Assembly (NCBI GenBank): GCA_940747215.1
Contig: CALNWS010000048.1
Coordinates: 1 to 34,937 of the forward strand
From: an uncultured Paraburkholderia sp.
Lineage (GTDB): Bacteria; Pseudomonadota; Gammaproteobacteria; Burkholderiales; Burkholderiaceae
Length of the DNA: 34,937 nucleotides
Direction of reading: 5' to 3'
Both the position numbers and the translations under genes were made by a program. The stretch's first letter is position 1, and every line of letters starts with the position of its first letter. Under the pieces are notes generated by a model. The model worked only from the letters and a program-made list of their open reading frames with translations, had not been told where the DNA came from and ran no database searches. Positions 27,534 to 34,937 of this stretch are shown here, one piece after another.

Positions 27534-28109
27534 ACGCGCTGGCCGCCTTGCGCGGTATGCACGGCGCTGCCCGGCTGGTCGGGTGAAAAATAATCGAAAT
27601 GCGGACGGTATTCGCCGGTCGTGCCGTAGTGCAGGATTTGCAGACCTTCGCCGTTTTCGACCGGCCAGTTCATCAGGCTCGAAATGCGTCGATCCAGTTT
27701 TTCGACGAACGCATCTTCGCCGCGCTGATACCAGATGCCTTCACTCGTGCGGTTACGGATCACGTCTTCCTTGCCGGTCGCAGGATTCACCGTGGTGGAA
27801 CGCTTCAGCCGATGCCGCGAGCGCTCGATCATCTCGTCGCGGTCGTAGGCGCGAATCACGTTGCCCTGAGCAACCGGCGATGCGTCGTACTCGTAAAGCG
27901 TCGGAATGCTTTGCGCGCGCAGCGCTTCGGTCGCGGATAGCGTGGCGGCATCATGCGCCGCGCCCTGACCCGTTTGCCCGAAGGCCTAGCCCACGGCCGC
28001 CCGCGGCGAAACCGGCCTGCAGCATGGAATCGATCATCGAATCCATGCTGCAGCCGCGCGCGACGTTGGTGGTGATCCATTCTTCCCATGCGGCGTCGAC
28101 TACTGGCAT
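27528..28109 (-). pseudogene. Prolyl 4-hydroxylase-like 2OG-Fe(II) dioxygenase, C-terminally truncated
   Basis: The start ATG at 28109 (AAGGAA upstream) gives 'MPVVDAAWEEWITTNVARG'. A frameshift near 27985 follows. The catalytic part shows 'RNRTSEGIWYQRGED', 'VENGEGLQILHYGTTGEYR' and the iron ligand HxD motif in 'PHFDYF'. It ends after 'GGQRVAT' at the junction with the CDF fragment. The distal iron-binding His and the 2-oxoglutarate-binding Lys/Arg are missing, so it is inactive. The two fragments meet tail-to-tail and share a few bases (GTCGCGAC region), indicating a microhomology-mediated join. Confidence 0.87.
28017..28053. repeat. 37-bp near-perfect palindrome within the hydroxylase gene
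   Basis: The arms start CTGCAGCATGGA and end TCCATGCTGCAG, with one mismatched pair near the centre. On the minus strand it encodes a repeated D/M-S-M pattern (CSMDSMIDSML), which explains much of the symmetry. It is probably coding-driven rather than regulatory. Confidence 0.8.
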
Positions 28110-28278
28110 GACATTCCTTGTTGATTCACGTCGATTGATCTGCAAGAAGGATCACGAAATCTTCTTGCATCAACTGACTGGCGCATAGCAAGCACGGTGC
28201 CGTGACGGCGATTTCCGCGCGGACGCCGGTACGTCAATTTGCGCGTTCGTGAGTGCGCGAATTCACGAATCGAGGCCT

Positions 28279-28788
28279 TCACGCCTCGCCGCGCTGCTGT
28301 TTGTGGCGGTAGATCGAAAGCCCTTTTCTCGCCTGCGCCCGAATGGCGCGCTGCACGAGCGGCGACCAGCCGAGCAGCGTGCCTTTTCACGCCCAGCGCC
28401 TGACGCGTCCAGCGCCACAGGTCGAACACGTCGCGATGTTCGGCGATGAGTCCGTCGCGAAACACGAAGCGTGCGTGGATCGTATTGACCACCGAACGCC
28501 CCGTCTGACTGAATGAACAGATAGCGCGCTTCCCAGCGTACTTCGCAGGTGCGCTCGCTCGTCGGCGCGAACGTCGCTGAACGTCAGCAAGAAATCCTGC
28601 GCCCGCGCCACCAGCATGCGCCACATGTCGCGCACTTCGTCGCCGTGTAATTCGCCGAACGCGGGGTCGCTGAACACCGCGTCGGCGGTGTAGCACGCGG
28701 CCATGGTTTCAGCGTCGCGCTGTTGAAAAGCCGTGTAGAAACGCTCGATCAGTTCTGTATTGATCAGTTCTGTATTGGAATGGCGCAT
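28279..28788 (-). pseudogene. NTF2-like (SnoaL-type) protein, two frameshifts
   Basis: A small alpha+beta barrel protein. From ATG 28788 the N-terminal helix 'IERFYTAFQQRDAETMAACY' is followed by 'DAVFSDPAFGELHGDEVRDM', typical of SnoaL-like ketosteroid-isomerase folds. Near 28560 the frame shifts; 'GRSVVNTIHARFVFRDGLI' and 'EHRDVFDLWRWTRQALG' follow in another frame. A further shift near 28400 leads to 'RKGLSIYRHKQQRGEA' with TGA at 28279-28281. A 15-bp in-frame duplication occurs near the start. The region between 28110 and 28278 holds no recognisable gene. Confidence 0.83.
28747..28776. repeat. Perfect 15-bp tandem duplication in the NTF2-like gene
   Basis: Two copies of GATCAGTTCTGTATT lie head-to-tail at 28747-28761 and 28762-28776. 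On the minus strand they encode a doubled NTELI near the N-terminus. The length is a multiple of three, so the frame is kept. Confidence 0.95.
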
Positions 28789-28922
28789 TCTGTTCGTGTT
28801 GGGGTTGCCAGGAAGTTGCCCGGTGGACGAAACAGCGCTTTTTTCTGCGTCGCTTCGTGCTTGATTGTAAGCGCCCGGACAAACCACCTTGAACAACTGA
28901 CTCGAACGAGCGGCCTGAACGA

Positions 28923-30472
28923 CTAGGCGTCGGCTTCGCGCGTGAGGAGCCACACGCTCGTCGCGATCGTCACCACAACGGCTGCCGCCAGATACAGCGC
29001 TGCGCCGAAGCCACTCGCAAAGCTCGTGTGGGTACCCGCAAGCAGCGCCTCGCGCAGCGCAGGCGGCAGATCCGCGGTAGCCTGCGCCGTGTCGCCCGCA
29101 AGCACGCGCGACATGAAGCCCGCCTTCAGCACAGACGCCACGCCAGGAGAAAGCGGCGTAGTGTCGACGAAGGCCGCATGCGTACGCGCGGCGAGCACTG
29201 CGCCCAGTACGCCAACGGACGTGACGATCGCGGTAAAGCGCGTCGTCGTGCTGATGCCCGGGCCATGCCCGTGCGCTGCGGCGGCACGCACGCCATGATC
29301 GCCTTCTGCGTGTCGCCGTTCAGGATGCCCGCGCCGAGACCCGTCACGATCATGCCGAAGGCGACCAGCGCATAACGCTCGGCGCCCGCCACGAATCCGG
29401 TCAGCAGATTGCCAGCTGCTATCAGCAGCAAACCCAGCGACAGCACCGTCATGGCCGGCAGACGCCGTCCGATTGCCGCGCCGATGTATGGGCCGACCAC
29501 CATCGCGAGCGCGAAAGGCAGCATGCCGACGCCCGCCGCCACCGCCGACCAGCCGAACGCATTCTGCAAATAGAGCGGCAGGAACGTCATCATCACCTGC
29601 GCGCAGGCGGCGTACCCGAACATCGCGAGCACGGCCACAACGAAGCGCGGCTGACGAAAGAGCGCGAGATCCACCATCGCATGCGCGCGAGCGCGCTGCG
29701 CCTGAATGAACGCACCGAACAGCAACTCGCAGATCGCGAGACGCGCGCACGTGATCCAGCTCGTGAGGCCGTCCGAGGACACCTCGATCAGCGCCCAGCT
29801 GCCGAGTGCGAGCGCAAGGCTAAAGAGCGTGCTGCCGGCGATGTCAAGTGGACCCGCGCTGCGGATTGCGCGACTCGCGCGTGTCGCGCACCAAGCGATG
29901 ACCGCGCACACTGGCAGATTCAGCATGAAAATCCAGCGCCAGCCGATCCACTGCGTGATGACGCCACCTACGAGCGGGGCCACCGTGGTCGCGACACCCA
30001 TGCACGTGTCCCACACGGCCCACGCCCGCACGCGCGCCACGCCCTCGTGGAATGTGTTTGCGATGATCGCGAGCGCCGCCGTAAGCAGCATCGCCGCGCC
30101 CACGCCCTTGATTGCGCGCGCCACGTTCAACAACGCCGCCGGCGGCGCGAGCCCGCAACCCAGCGACGCCAGCGAAAACGCCGCGAGTCCGAGCAGCAGC
30201 ATTTTCTTGCGGCCGACGCGGTCGGCGAGACCGCCCGCGGGCAGCAGACACGACGCGAACGCCACCATGTAGGCGCTGACGACCCATTCGACGTCGGCGA
30301 AACTCGCGTGGAACGAGCGCGCGATGGACGGCAACGAAACGGCTACCACGTTGGTGTCGAGCACGATCAGCGCGCAGGTGGCCGACGCGGTGGCCAGCAC
30401 GAAGGCGGGATTGACGGGACGCTCGACGGGATCGGATTAACGCGGCGCTAACTGGACTGGCGTGGAAGACAT
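28923..30472 (-). pseudogene. DHA2-family MFS transporter, early nonsense and late frameshift
   Basis: A 14-helix drug:H+ antiporter. The start ATG at 30472 ('MSSTPVQLAPR') is followed at codon 12 by TAA (30437-30439); the same frame continues into TM1 'LIVLDTNVVAVSLPSIARSF', motif A 'GGLADRVGRKKML' and 'GVGAAMLLTAALAI'. After 'PPQRTGMARA' (near 29270) one indel shifts the frame. The last two helices, 'AALYLAAAVVVTIATSVWLL', end at TAG 28923-28925. A GTG at 30400 could restart translation after the first stop. The divergent lysR remnant was probably its regulator. Confidence 0.88.
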
Positions 30473-30591
30473 GCTGATAACCGGAACGGGCCGGCAAGGA
30501 ATTTCACATGCCCCGATAGTAGCGGCCCCGGTATTGCCTGTCATTGTCATAGAATTACAGAATAATTAGCTTGGATGGAAATACAGACATC

Positions 30592-31365
30592 ATGCGCTAG
30601 CTCGAACTGCGGCATATCCACGCCTTTGTTTGCGTCGCGAAACAACTGCATTTTTCACGTGCCGCCAATGAACTCGGCATCGCCGCGCCCTCGCTCACCA
30701 AACTGATTCGGGAAGCCGAAGCTGCTCGGCGTGCGGATTTTTCCTCGCACCAAGCGCTCGGTCGCGGCGAGCTGGGACGCATCAAGTGGGCTACGTGGCG
30801 TCGGCAGCTTATGCGGGCGTGTTGCAACGCGTCGTGCGCGGCTTTCGCGCCACGCACATCAGGGCGTCGACGTGTCGATCCGCGAAGTGCCGATGGACGG
30901 CGTCGCGTCGATGCTGCAGGACGGTGCTCGACGCGGCCTACGTGCGTCCGCCGATGCCGCTCGCCGAGGGCATCCAGACGAGCACCGTGCATCGCGACCG
31001 CTTCGTGCTCGCGCTGCCGGAAGATTGCGCGCTGGCGAAGCCGGCGCAGATCAGGCCTTCGCAGTTGCGCGAAGAAAGCTTCGTGTTGTCCGAACAGGAA
31101 TCTGGCACGTTCGAGGTGGCGCGGCCGCTTCTCGCCGATTCTCGGACCGCGCCCCGGCACGCTCGCCGCCGTGCTCGCGTGCGTCTCACTCGGCGGCAAT
31201 GTGTCCGTCGTGCCGCATACGTTCGCCGACAGCATCGCGTTGCCGGGCGTCGTGTATCGCGAGATCGCAGGCAAGCCGCTCCCTTCCGAGATCGCGCTCG
31301 CCTATCGCAAGTTCAAACGTGTGCCCGCGGTTCGCGCATTTCTCGCGTTTGTAAGGGAACGTTAA
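30592..31365 (+). pseudogene. LysR-family regulator, nonsense, frameshifts and internal deletion
   Basis: ATG 30592 is followed by TAG at codon 3 (30598-30600), then 'LELRHIHAFVCVAKQLHFSR' and the HTH 'AANELGIAAPSLTKLIREAE'. A frameshift near 30722 and a deletion of about 130 bp near 30775 remove the linker helix: 'IFPRTKRSVAAS' jumps to 'RGELGR'. The effector domain, in changing frames, shows 'GYVASAAYAGVLQRVV', 'VSIREVPMDGVASML', 'LALPEDCALAKPAQI' and 'NVSVVPHTFADSIALPGV', ending 'FLAFVRER' with TAA at 31363-31365. It is BenM/CatM-like in layout, and is divergent from the MFS pseudogene with 120 bp between them. Confidence 0.87.
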
Positions 31366-31493
31366 GGTTCAAGGCAGCAGAGCGCGCGTTTTTCCGTGCG
31401 CAAGGCTGACAGCTTTTACCGGCCTACGCACGCCGCGTCTCGCCATCGGACCACGCCTGAAAACCTCGCCGTTTCCACACTCCAGACGGCTTT

Positions 31494-31517
31494 CGTTATA
31501 TCCTGTTAAATATAACG
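31494..31517. promoter_or_regulatory. ModE-type operator (molybdate-responsive)
   Basis: CGTTATAT (31494-31501) and ATATAACG (31510-31517) form a perfect 8-8-8 inverted repeat. Known ModE boxes have CGTTATAT-type arms with similar spacing, and a modE remnant and mod transport genes lie next to it. The DNA around 31366-31493 holds no gene. The transcript once controlled by this site is not identifiable. Confidence 0.78.
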
Positions 31518-31521
31518 GTCC

Positions 31522-31564
31522 GCAACGTGAGGCGTCTGGCCGAAGTCCGGCCGCCTCACGTTGC
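31522..31564. other. Strong hairpin next to the ModE box
   Basis: GCAACGTGAGGC (31522-31533) pairs perfectly with GCCTCACGTTGC (31553-31564). Inside, GGCCG (31538-31542) pairs with CGGCC (31548-31552) around the loop AAGTC, leaving a 4-nt bulge. No T-run follows on either strand. It could be a terminator remnant after modE or a structured leader of a ModE-controlled transcript. Confidence 0.6.
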
Positions 31565-31579
31565 ACGAACGAGCTTTGC

Positions 31580-31833
31580 AGGAGTCACCCGCAGTGCGCA
31601 GTCGAACGGTTCAGTTCGTCGATGAGAAGCCACGCGCGCCGGTAAGACATGTCGAGACTGCGCGCCGCGGCGGAGATCGAACCGTGCTCGCGGATCGCTT
31701 CGAGCAGATCGACCTTGCCCGGTCCGAGCGCCACGGCGTCGCCGTTGCGGATGCGCATGCGAAAGCGCACCTCGGTGCGCGTTTTCGACGACTTCTGCGC
31801 AGGCGCTGGTTTGGGATGTGCAGGGTCAGCCAT
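31580..31833 (-). pseudogene. modE: ModE-like molybdate-responsive regulator, only the DNA-binding domain left
   Basis: ModE represses mod genes when it has bound molybdate. From ATG 31833 (an upstream Met at 31845 is also possible) the winged helix is clear: 'ALGPGKVDLLEAIREHGSIS' and 'AAARSLDMSYRRAWLLIDEL', the ModE/LysR-type N-terminal domain. After 'ELNRS' (about 31610) indels and a TGA near 31585 follow, and the expected glycine-rich wing 'GGxxGGG' and both Mo-binding domains are absent. Length before truncation is unknown. It lies between the operator and nifQ on the same strand as nifQ. Confidence 0.8.
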
Positions 31834-31921
31834 GCGCGAAAGCATACACGAACCGACATCGGGCTGCCACCCTAGCTGGATGGCTTTCGACGCGTCTTTC
31901 AGTTGCTCGCTTCAGCCGTAT

Positions 31922-32375
31922 TCACTCGTGTCGAGGAAAGCACAATCCATAGTCCTCGCACAGCCGGGGCAACCCGGCGCTGGACCCGGCTCGATACCCA
32001 GCGAAAACGCGCGTTGCTGCGCGAGGAATTTCTTCCAGCGCAGATTGCCGGTGTTGAGCGCGACGAGCGCCGGAAAGTAGCGCGTCAGCATCCACGTGAC
32101 CTTCATCGCGGCCGGCGAGGCCGAGGTCGCGCCAGAGATGATCCGGGCGCAGGCAGGCATGAGCGATGATGGTGGCAAGACAGCGCGCGTCGTTCGTGTC
32201 GACGGCGGGACTTGCGTGCTGCATCAGCTCAGCGTGAAGCGTGTCGACGAAGTGCGTCAGGTCGTCGGCAATCGGCACCGAAGCTGGAGTTTTTGTCTGC
32301 GCGTTTGTGAAATGCCGCTGCATCAGCGCCTGCCACGCCGAAGGTGCCAAGCCAAGCAGCGCAAGCTCGTTGTGC
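31922..32375 (-). pseudogene. nifQ: NifQ-like molybdenum-handling protein, truncated and frameshifted
   Basis: NifQ is an iron-sulfur/molybdenum protein that supplies Mo for nitrogenase cofactor synthesis. 'ELALLGLAPSAWQALMQRHF', 'LATIIAHACLRPDHLWRDLG' and 'RYFPALVALNTGNLRWKKFL' match the family. The C-terminal cluster motif is present as CPGC then, in the next frame, EDYGLC (C-x2-C-x5-C), ending at TGA 31922-31924. The family's first Cys, four residues before CPGC, is not seen. Frameshifts occur near 32115 and 31950. The N-terminal region is deleted, and the gene is joined head-to-head to modA near 32375. No nif structural genes are visible; in this context it probably served Mo handling generally. 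Confidence 0.8.
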
Positions 32376-33126
32376 ACCTCGCGTTCGAGAAAGCCACCGG
32401 CCAGCATTTCCGCGGCTATGCAGCGGGTTCGAACAAGCTCGCCAACGAAATCAAGGGCAAGCTGCGCCGCGGCGACGTGTTCATCAGCGCGAGCCCGAAG
32501 GTCAACACGAGCCTGATGGGCGAAGCGAATGGCGATCACGTGTCGTGGTACGTGAACTTCGCCGAATCGCCGCTGATGATCGGCTATAATCCGCAAAGCA
32601 AGTTTGCGTCGCAGTTCAAGAGCAAGCGCTGGGATCAGGTACTTCAGGAACCGGGCATCCGCATTGGCCGCACCGATCCGAAGCTCGACCCGAAGGGCGC
32701 GTTCACCGTCGAAATGGTGACGAAGGCCGCGGACCTCTACCATCAGCCGGACCTCGTGCAGAAGACGCTCGGCGCGCCGGAAAATCCGGAACAGGTGCGG
32801 CCTGAAGAAACGCTGGTGGGCCATCTCTGCAATCGGGTCAGCTCGACGCCGGTTTCTTCTGTTATTCCACCGGAACGTCCGACCTGAAGATCCCGTCGAT
32901 CCGCCCGGTGCCGGAACTGCAAGCCAAGGCAAGCTACACGCTGACGATCCTGAACGACGCACCAAACCGTTCGGGCGCGAGCAGCTTCGTCGACTTCCTG
33001 CTGAGCGCACAAGGCCGCGCATTGCTCAAGCAACATGGCGTGGACATCATCAAGCCTGCGGTGACCGGCAACGTGCAGGCGATGCCGCCTTCGGTGCAAA
33101 TCGTGATCGACGCCGCCAACCAGTAA
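32376..33126 (+). pseudogene. modA: Molybdate/tungstate ABC transporter substrate-binding protein, 5' end deleted
   Basis: A periplasmic oxyanion-binding protein (SBP_bac_11 type). The sequence starts abruptly at 'AFEKATGQHFRGYAAGSNKL'; the start codon, signal peptide and first strand are missing. 'GDVFISASPKVNTSLMG', 'GIRIGRTDPKLDPKGAFTVE' and 'AGFFYSTGTSDLKIP' follow, the last after a frameshift near 32825. It ends 'VQIVIDAANQ' with TAA at 33124-33126. A deletion fused it head-to-head with nifQ, removing the shared promoter region. Without signal peptide or promoter the gene is dead. modBC begins 4 bp downstream. Confidence 0.85.
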
Positions 33127-33130
33127 CGCG

Positions 33131-34888
33131 GTGAATCGTTACGCCGCGCGTCCACTGTGGTGGCTGGCGGCGCTGCTTGCCGTCTACCTGTGCGCGCCAT
33201 TCGTTGCGAGCGTACCGCAACTCGGCGCGGCGGACTGGGCGAATGTCGACTGGCACGAGACCTGGTCGGCCGTTGCCGTGTCAGCGGGTAGTGCCAGCGT
33301 CGCTTCACTCGTCATCCTGCTGGGCAGCGTGCCGCTCGGCTATTTTCTTGCCCGTTCCACTTCGCGCAAGATGGCGCTGCTCGGCTTCGTCATGCAATTG
33401 CCGCTTGCGCTGCCGCCGCTTACGAGCGGCGTGCTGCTGCTCTTCCTGCTCGGTCCTTATAGCTGGATCGGACGCTTCACCGGCGGCATCTTCACAGACT
33501 CGTTCACCGGCATCGTGCTGGCCGAGACCTTCGTCGCCGCACCGTTTCTGATCATCGCCGCGAAGTCCACGTTCACCGCCGTCGATCCCGTGCTCGACGA
33601 TGTGGCCGCCACGCTCAGCCACCACGCGGGCAGCCGTTTTTTCCTCGTCATGTTGCCGGTCGCGTGGCTGCGCGCCTTCGGCGAGTTCGGCGCGACCGTG
33701 ATGGTCGCGTATCACCCGTACTCGCTGCCGGTTTATACCTACGTCGTGTTCGGCGGCCAAGGGCTGCCCGCGATGATGCCGCTCCTTCTGCCGAAGCTCC
33801 TCATCGCAATTCTGTGCGTGGCGCTGTCGATTTACAGCTTGCGGCAACGTACCGACGCCGACGAAACCGAAAGCGCCGACGACGCCCTCGAACCCGCGAC
33901 GAATCTCACCGCGAGCCGCGGCGCGGCACCCGATCTGAAGCTCGCGTTTCATCTGCGGCGACAGTTGGGCGCGTTCGATCTCGACATCGCGTGGACGCCC
34001 GTGAAGCGGCGTCTCGCAATCATCGAACCTTCGGGTTCGGGCAAGTCGCTCGCGCTGCGTCTGATTGCCGGACTCGAATCGAACGCGGCGAGTTCGGTGC
34101 GACTCGGCGATGCAAAACTCGATGCGTTGCCGCCCGAGCGTCGTCAGATCGGCTACATGCCGCAAAACTACGGCCTCTTTCCGCATATGACGGTCGCGCA
34201 GCAGCTCGCGTTTCCCGTCGATGCCGACACCGCCAGCGCGCGCTACTGGCTCGATCATCTGGGACTCGCGCAACTGACCGCGCGTCTGCCGCGGCAACTG
34301 TCGTTCGGGCAGCGGCAGCACGTCGCGCTCGCACGGGTGCTCACGCGGCACAGCGATCTGCTGCTATTCGACGAGCCGTTCGCCGCGCTGGATACTCCGC
34401 GCCGCCGCCGTCTTCAGCAGTCGTTGCGCGCACTGCAGCGCGAAATTTCATCGGTGACGATCATCGTCACGCACGATCCCGACTAAGCTGCGCTGCTCGC
34501 CAATGAAGTGATGGTGGTCGAACAGGGACGCATGTTGCAGGCTGGCGCGATCGACGCCGTATTCGAACGCCCCGCGTCGATGCACATGGCCGGTCTGCTC
34601 GGTTTGCACAACGTGGGCGAAGAAGTCGTGATGCGAGCGCTAGGCAAAGTCGAACTGACGCCGGGCCTGGTTTTGCAAACCGGCGCGAGCGGACGCGAAC
34701 ATGCCGAAGGCGAACGCGTGATGTGGCGCGTGTCTTCGCATGCGCTGACCGTGACGGCGGACGGCCCATACAACGGCATGGTGGACGCCATCGAATTGCG
34801 GGGCGGCGAAAGAGGTAGCCCTGTTCGTTCGGACAGTTTTCTGAGATTTTCAAGTGGAACGTCCGGGGCGATCATGCTGCCGATCTGA
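33131..34888 (+). pseudogene. Fused ModB-ModC molybdate ABC transporter (permease plus ATPase), nonsense codon
   Basis: One reading frame, from a GTG start at 33131, joins both subunits. Residues 1-235 form a permease with five or six helices and an EAA-type loop ('DDVAATLSHHAGSRFFLVML', 'LRAFGEFGATVMVAYHPYSL'). From about residue 265 comes an ATPase: P-loop EPSGSGKS, Q-loop 'YMPQNYGLFPHMT', signature LSFGQ, Walker B 'LLLFDEPFAALD' and THDPD. The first P-loop residue is Glu instead of Gly, and LSFGQ differs from LSGGQ. A TAA at 34484-34486 replaces the Glu after HDPD; the frame continues 'ANEVMVVEQGRMLQAGAI' into the MOBE/TOBE region and degenerates near 34815, ending at 34886-34888. Confidence 0.85.
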
Positions 34889-34937
34889 TCGCAGGCAGCG
34901 TTGCGAAGTATGCCTCATCCGGCATCCGGTCTGCCAG
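34815..34937 (+). other. Unassigned sequence at the right edge
   Basis: After 'IELRGGER' the modBC frame loses similarity to the expected TOBE end. Another frame is open to the window edge ('FSEIFKWNVRGDHAADLI', then 'AGSVAKYASSGIRSA'). It could be the start of a different, perhaps fused or mobile, gene. I do not recognise it, and the window ends here. Confidence 0.3.

Noticed and set aside
28017..28053. Palindrome as a regulatory site or integration site
   Set aside because: It lies inside hydroxylase coding sequence and is explained by a repeated Asp/Met/Ser codon pattern.
31522..31564. Molybdenum-cofactor riboswitch
   Set aside because: The nested hairpin lacks the multi-helix layout I know for the Moco motif and has no Moco biosynthesis or mod start codon directly downstream.
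32376..33022. Reading the long minus-strand frame to 33022 as the N-terminus of NifQ
   Set aside because: Beyond about 32375 the minus-strand translation is the antisense of modA; NifQ similarity stops at the junction.
958..34486. Stop-codon reassignment or programmed readthrough to explain the many in-frame stops
   Set aside because: All three stop codons occur internally, intact genes end normally, and frameshifts and deletions affect the same genes. Decay explains all of this without recoding.

Overview
The window is high-GC DNA from a betaproteobacterium of the Burkholderia sensu lato group (Paraburkholderia/Caballeronia type). I infer this from codon use, from the protein families, and from Burkholderiales-style clusters: acoXABC-lipA with a divergent acoR, and a mod locus with a fused permease-ATPase. 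No RNA gene, CRISPR array, phage or replication origin was seen. The only mobile-element trace is an IS66 transposase fragment at the left edge.

The dominant feature is gene decay. About 27 of some 33 recognisable genes are broken by in-frame stops, single-base frameshifts, internal deletions or deletion junctions. Only a TetR regulator, an APC amino acid permease, an EamA exporter, a DHA2 MFS transporter and a GNAT acetyltransferase, plus one small hypothetical ORF, are uninterrupted. Dense decay with few insertion sequences is typical of host-restricted symbionts in early genome reduction, such as Burkholderia/Caballeronia leaf-nodule symbionts; that lifestyle is inference. Base-calling errors could explain some single-base indels, but not the nonsense codons, tandem duplications or chimeric junctions.

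Layout. 1-1.3 kb: IS66 remnant, EthD-like remnant, NahR/DntR-type LysR remnant. 1.4-4.4 kb (minus): DUF4174, AraC regulator, AlaX alanyl-tRNA editing protein, SDR, all broken. 4.5-6.7 kb: intact tetR with its operator/promoter, and an intact APC permease. 6.9-9 kb: broken LysR divergent from intact EamA. 9-14.3 kb (minus): acetoin dehydrogenase operon acoX-acoA-acoB-acoC-lipA, every gene disabled. A candidate sigma-54 promoter and a GTCTCA/TGAGAC enhancer cluster precede it, and acoR (14.7-16.9 kb, plus) is divergent. 16.7-17.3 kb: two small minus-strand genes, one of them DUF6434. 17.4-21.8 kb: a sugar or polyol module (Gfo/Idh/MocA dehydrogenase, TIM-barrel isomerase, CUT2 ABC transporter), broken throughout. 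21.6-22.4 kb: the ABC ATPase tail is joined by deletion to a truncated alkane monooxygenase. 22.8-24.5 kb: truncated AhpF head-to-head with a PEP mutase/isocitrate lyase family pseudogene. 25-27 kb: intact MFS and GNAT. 27-28.8 kb: cation-efflux fragment joined tail-to-tail to a prolyl-4-hydroxylase fragment, then an NTF2-like remnant. 28.9-31.4 kb: DHA2 MFS pseudogene with divergent LysR pseudogene. 31.5-34.9 kb: molybdate locus, with a ModE-type operator, a strong hairpin, truncated modE, truncated nifQ, modA lacking its 5' end, and a fused modB-modC with a nonsense codon.

Pathways lost: acetoin catabolism with its dedicated lipoyl supply, uptake and oxidation of one sugar, alkane hydroxylation, AhpF-dependent peroxide reduction, and high-affinity molybdate uptake. 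What survives is mainly small-molecule transport and one regulator. Four proteins that look intact, or nearly so, have unusual residues at normally invariant sites.
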